This document shows, in pieces, positions 62,058-64,000 of a DNA stretch of 64,000 bases. The stretch spans positions 46,206-110,205 of the forward strand of contig DASXLB010000021.1 in the NCBI GenBank assembly GCA_036496585.1, read 5' to 3'. The stretch comes from Vicinamibacterales bacterium. Its GTDB lineage: Bacteria > Acidobacteriota > Vicinamibacteria > Vicinamibacterales > 2-12-FULL-66-21. The notes under the pieces are model-generated. The model was not told the DNA's origin, made no database searches, and worked only from the letters and a program-made list of their open reading frames with translations. The first letter of the stretch is position 1. The number at the start of each line of letters is the position of its first letter. Made by a program: the position numbers and the translations under genes.

Positions 62058-63820
62058 TGGCCAAGATCCACCGTCTCGCTCCGGATCTCGCCAACCAGAT
62101 CGCCGCCGGCGAGGTCGTCGAACGTCCGGCCTCTGTCGTCAAGGAACTGTGCGAGAACGCGCTCGACGCCGGCGCCACCCGCATCACCATCGCCGTCGAG
62201 ATGGGCGGCAAGCGGCTGATCCGCGTCGAAGACGACGGCGATGGGATGGACTCGGAGGACGCGCGTCTCGCGATCGAGCGGCACGCGACGAGCAAGATCC
62301 GCCGCGCCGACGACCTCGGAGCGATCCGCACGCTCGGGTTCCGCGGCGAAGCGCTGCCATCGATCGCCTCGGTGTCGCACTTCACGCTGCGCACACGGGC
62401 GCGCGGCGCACAGTCGGGCACGGAAATCAGGGTCGACGCCGGCGTCATCTCCTCGATGCGCGAAGCCGGTGCGCCGGAAGGGACCACGATCGAGGTCGCC
62501 GACCTCTTTTTCAACCTGCCGGCGCGGCGCAAGTTCCTCAAGTCCGACGTCGCCGAGACGACGCAGATTTCGCGTCTGACGACACAGCTGGCGCTCGCCT
62601 ACGCCGAGGTCGGCTTCTCGCTGACGTCCAACGGTCGGCAGGTGCTGCAGTGCCCGCCGGCGGCGACGCTGCGCGACCGCTTCTTCCAGCTGTTCGGCGA
62701 TCGCGCCGATCTCGTCGAGATCCGCAAGGACGCGGGCGGCCTGCAGATTGAAGGCTTCGTCGCGGCGCTCGGCGACCAGGGGCCGACGCGCGGCGCCCAG
62801 AACGTCTTCGTCAACCGCCGCATCGTCAAGGACCGGACGATCGCGCACGCGATCATCGAAGCCTACAGCGTCGCGACCATCAAGGAGCGCAGTCCGGAAG
62901 TGCACCTGTTCCTGACGATTGCGCCCGACCGCGTCGACGTCAACGTCCACCCGACGAAAGCGGAGGTCCGCTTCCTCGAGCAGTCGCTCGTCCACGAAGT
63001 ACTTCGTCGAGGGCTCGGCGAGGCGCTCGGGCAGGGGCGTGCGCCGGAGGTCCAGTTCCATCTCGAAGGCGGCGCCGAGCAGCCGATCGTACCGACGGCG
63101 ATGGCGATTCCCGGCATCATGGCCGGCGCGGCGGTAGGGAACCGGTGGAATCGCGAGCAGCTGCCGGCGGCCGGCTACCCGTTTCCGGATGCCGGCGCCC
63201 CGCACCCAGGCGATGTCCAGCTGCCAGCCTCCGCGACGACCATTCGCCCCATGATTCCGCTGGGGCAATTCCGCGACACCTTCATCATCGCCGTCGACGA
63301 TGAGGGGGTCGCGATCATCGATCAGCACGTCGCCCACGAGCGCGTCCTCTTCGAGCAGGTCACTGAGCGGCTGACGACGGGCCGGCTCGAGAGCCAGCGG
63401 CTGCTGACCCCGATCCTGCTCGATCTCTCCTCAGTCCAGCGCGAGGCGTTGAAGCTGCACGCGGCGACGCTCGAGAAGTTCGGGATGGAGGTTGAGGAGT
63501 TCGGCGGCGACGTGGTGAGGCTGTCGGCCGTTCCGTCGATGCTCGATCCCCGCGAATGCGAGGCGACGATCCGTGCACTCGCCGACGATCTCGACGGTCT
63601 GACTGCCGGTACGCGGGCCGAGGAAGCGCTGCGCCGCATCGCCGCGACGATGGCGTGCCACGCGGCGGTGAAGGCCAACTATCCGCTGACCCTGGAGAAG
63701 ATGCGTTACATCCTCGAGGAGCTGCGGCGCACGGCCTATTCGAGCGTCTGCCCGCACGGTCGCCCGGTCGTGCTGCGGCTGACGCGGCGCGAGATCGAGA
63801 AGAGCTTCCAGAGGATCTGA
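62057..63820 (+). CDS. mutL: DNA mismatch repair protein MutL
   Basis: A 587-aa GHKL ATPase that links mismatch recognition to strand removal. ATP site: ENALDAGA (33-40), DDGDGM (59-64) and GFRGEAL (94-100). The C-terminal domain keeps an endonuclease-type motif DQHVAHE-x4-E (422-433; consensus DQHA-x2-E-x4-E) and CPHGRP (565-570), so the protein is probably an Mn2+-dependent nicking endonuclease as in bacteria lacking MutH. Start GTG 62057 gives MAKIHRLAP, the family start; a GTG at 62048 would add three residues. Confidence 0.95.
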   Translation: MAKIHRLAPDLANQIAAGEVVERPASVVKELCENALDAGATRITIAVEMGGKRLIRVEDDGDGMDSEDARLAIERHATSKIRRADDLGAIRTLGFRGEALPSIASVSHFTLRTRARGAQSGTEIRVDAGVISSMREAGAPEGTTIEVADLFFNLPARRKFLKSDVAETTQISRLTTQLALAYAEVGFSLTSNGRQVLQCPPAATLRDRFFQLFGDRADLVEIRKDAGGLQIEGFVAALGDQGPTRGAQNVFVNRRIVKDRTIAHAIIEAYSVATIKERSPEVHLFLTIAPDRVDVNVHPTKAEVRFLEQSLVHEVLRRGLGEALGQGRAPEVQFHLEGGAEQPIVPTAMAIPGIMAGAAVGNRWNREQLPAAGYPFPDAGAPHPGDVQLPASATTIRPMIPLGQFRDTFIIAVDDEGVAIIDQHVAHERVLFEQVTERLTTGRLESQRLLTPILLDLSSVQREALKLHAATLEKFGMEVEEFGGDVVRLSAVPSMLDPRECEATIRALADDLDGLTAGTRAEEALRRIAATMACHAAVKANYPLTLEKMRYILEELRRTAYSSVCPHGRPVVLRLTRREIEKSFQRI

Positions 63821-63887
63821 TCGAGGCTGGGGGCCCGCCGCTCATGCCGTTTTGGCGCACGCACCTCAGCAATACGCGGTCACACCC

Positions 63888-63916
63888 TTGACGCGAAGGA
63901 CGTGGGGGTTTACCCT
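63888..63916 (+). promoter_or_regulatory. Possible promoter near right edge
   Basis: TTGACG (63888-63893) and TACCCT (63911-63916) with 17-nt spacing. The hexamers match moderately. No gene start is visible in the remaining 84 nt. Confidence 0.3.
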
Positions 63917-63955
63917 GCAGATATTCCTGTTAGCTGTTCCAAGCGATAAAGGCGG

Positions 63956-63973
63956 CCGGACGCGTCTGTCCGG
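63956..63973. other. GC-rich hairpin at right edge
   Basis: CCGGAC (63956-63961) and GTCCGG (63968-63973) pair around a 6-nt loop, about 40 nt after the possible promoter. It may belong to a leader or to an RNA gene that continues off the window; no family recognised. Confidence 0.35.
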
Positions 63974-64000
63974 TGCGCAACGCTGCCCGTCGCAGCTGCC

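Overview
The window reads as a GC-rich chromosomal segment of an Acidobacteriota bacterium, most likely class Vicinamibacteria. The lineage call rests on gene content and is an inference: a PadR regulator paired with an FtsX/MacB-type permease of the acidobacterial duplicated orphan permease (ADOP) kind, a second such permease, a sortilin/VPS10-like beta-propeller protein, bacillithiol genes, and split glyQ/glyS. Genes are dense on both strands. No tRNA, rRNA, CRISPR array, prophage or insertion sequence was recognised.

Left region (1-8140): a minus-strand exopolysaccharide operon runs off the left edge. In transcription order it encodes a sigma-54 activator, a degenerate GGDEF-like protein, a Wza-type export protein, an outer-membrane beta-barrel, a Wzz/GumC-type chain-length protein, a CpsD-type tyrosine autokinase and the start of a sugar transferase. 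The set matches the exosortase/PEP-CTERM type of EPS locus. A GG-N10-GC sigma-54 promoter lies just upstream of the first gene. A second sigma-54 activator, with a receiver domain, precedes the operon, and a small secreted protein with a PEP-CTERM-like tail is encoded divergently from it. No exosortase gene is in view.

Region 8.3-20.2 kb holds accessory and envelope functions: a secreted beta-helix protein, a methyltransferase, a degenerate histidine kinase facing msrPQ (periplasmic methionine sulfoxide repair), a membrane acyltransferase, a secreted endonuclease/exonuclease/phosphatase-fold protein, a radical SAM enzyme resembling tetraether/membrane-spanning lipid synthases, and two small secreted proteins of unknown role.

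Region 20.4-41 kb contains a GH39 glycosidase, padR plus ADOP permease under a 32-bp palindrome, bshB1-bshA, a DUF4342 protein, a sortilin-like protein, a minus-strand group moaA / FUSC / flavin reductase / Gfo-Idh oxidoreductase, a second permease and an M20 amidohydrolase.

Region 41-64 kb is a mostly plus-strand housekeeping block with many coupled start/stop codons: TPR protein, ClC channel, hisS-aspS, phoH-ybeY-corC-era, an ECF sigma/membrane-protein pair, mgtE, recO, glyQ, glyS, ppdK, corA and mutL.

Two sequence-level patterns stand out. Many first genes lack a Shine-Dalgarno sequence and carry a -10-like hexamer 6-11 nt before the start codon, which suggests leaderless transcripts. Several non-coding repeats also appear: a long palindromic minisatellite between mgtE and recO, and a 28-nt hairpin element placed exactly 7 nt before the start codons of both the CorC-family gene and glyS.
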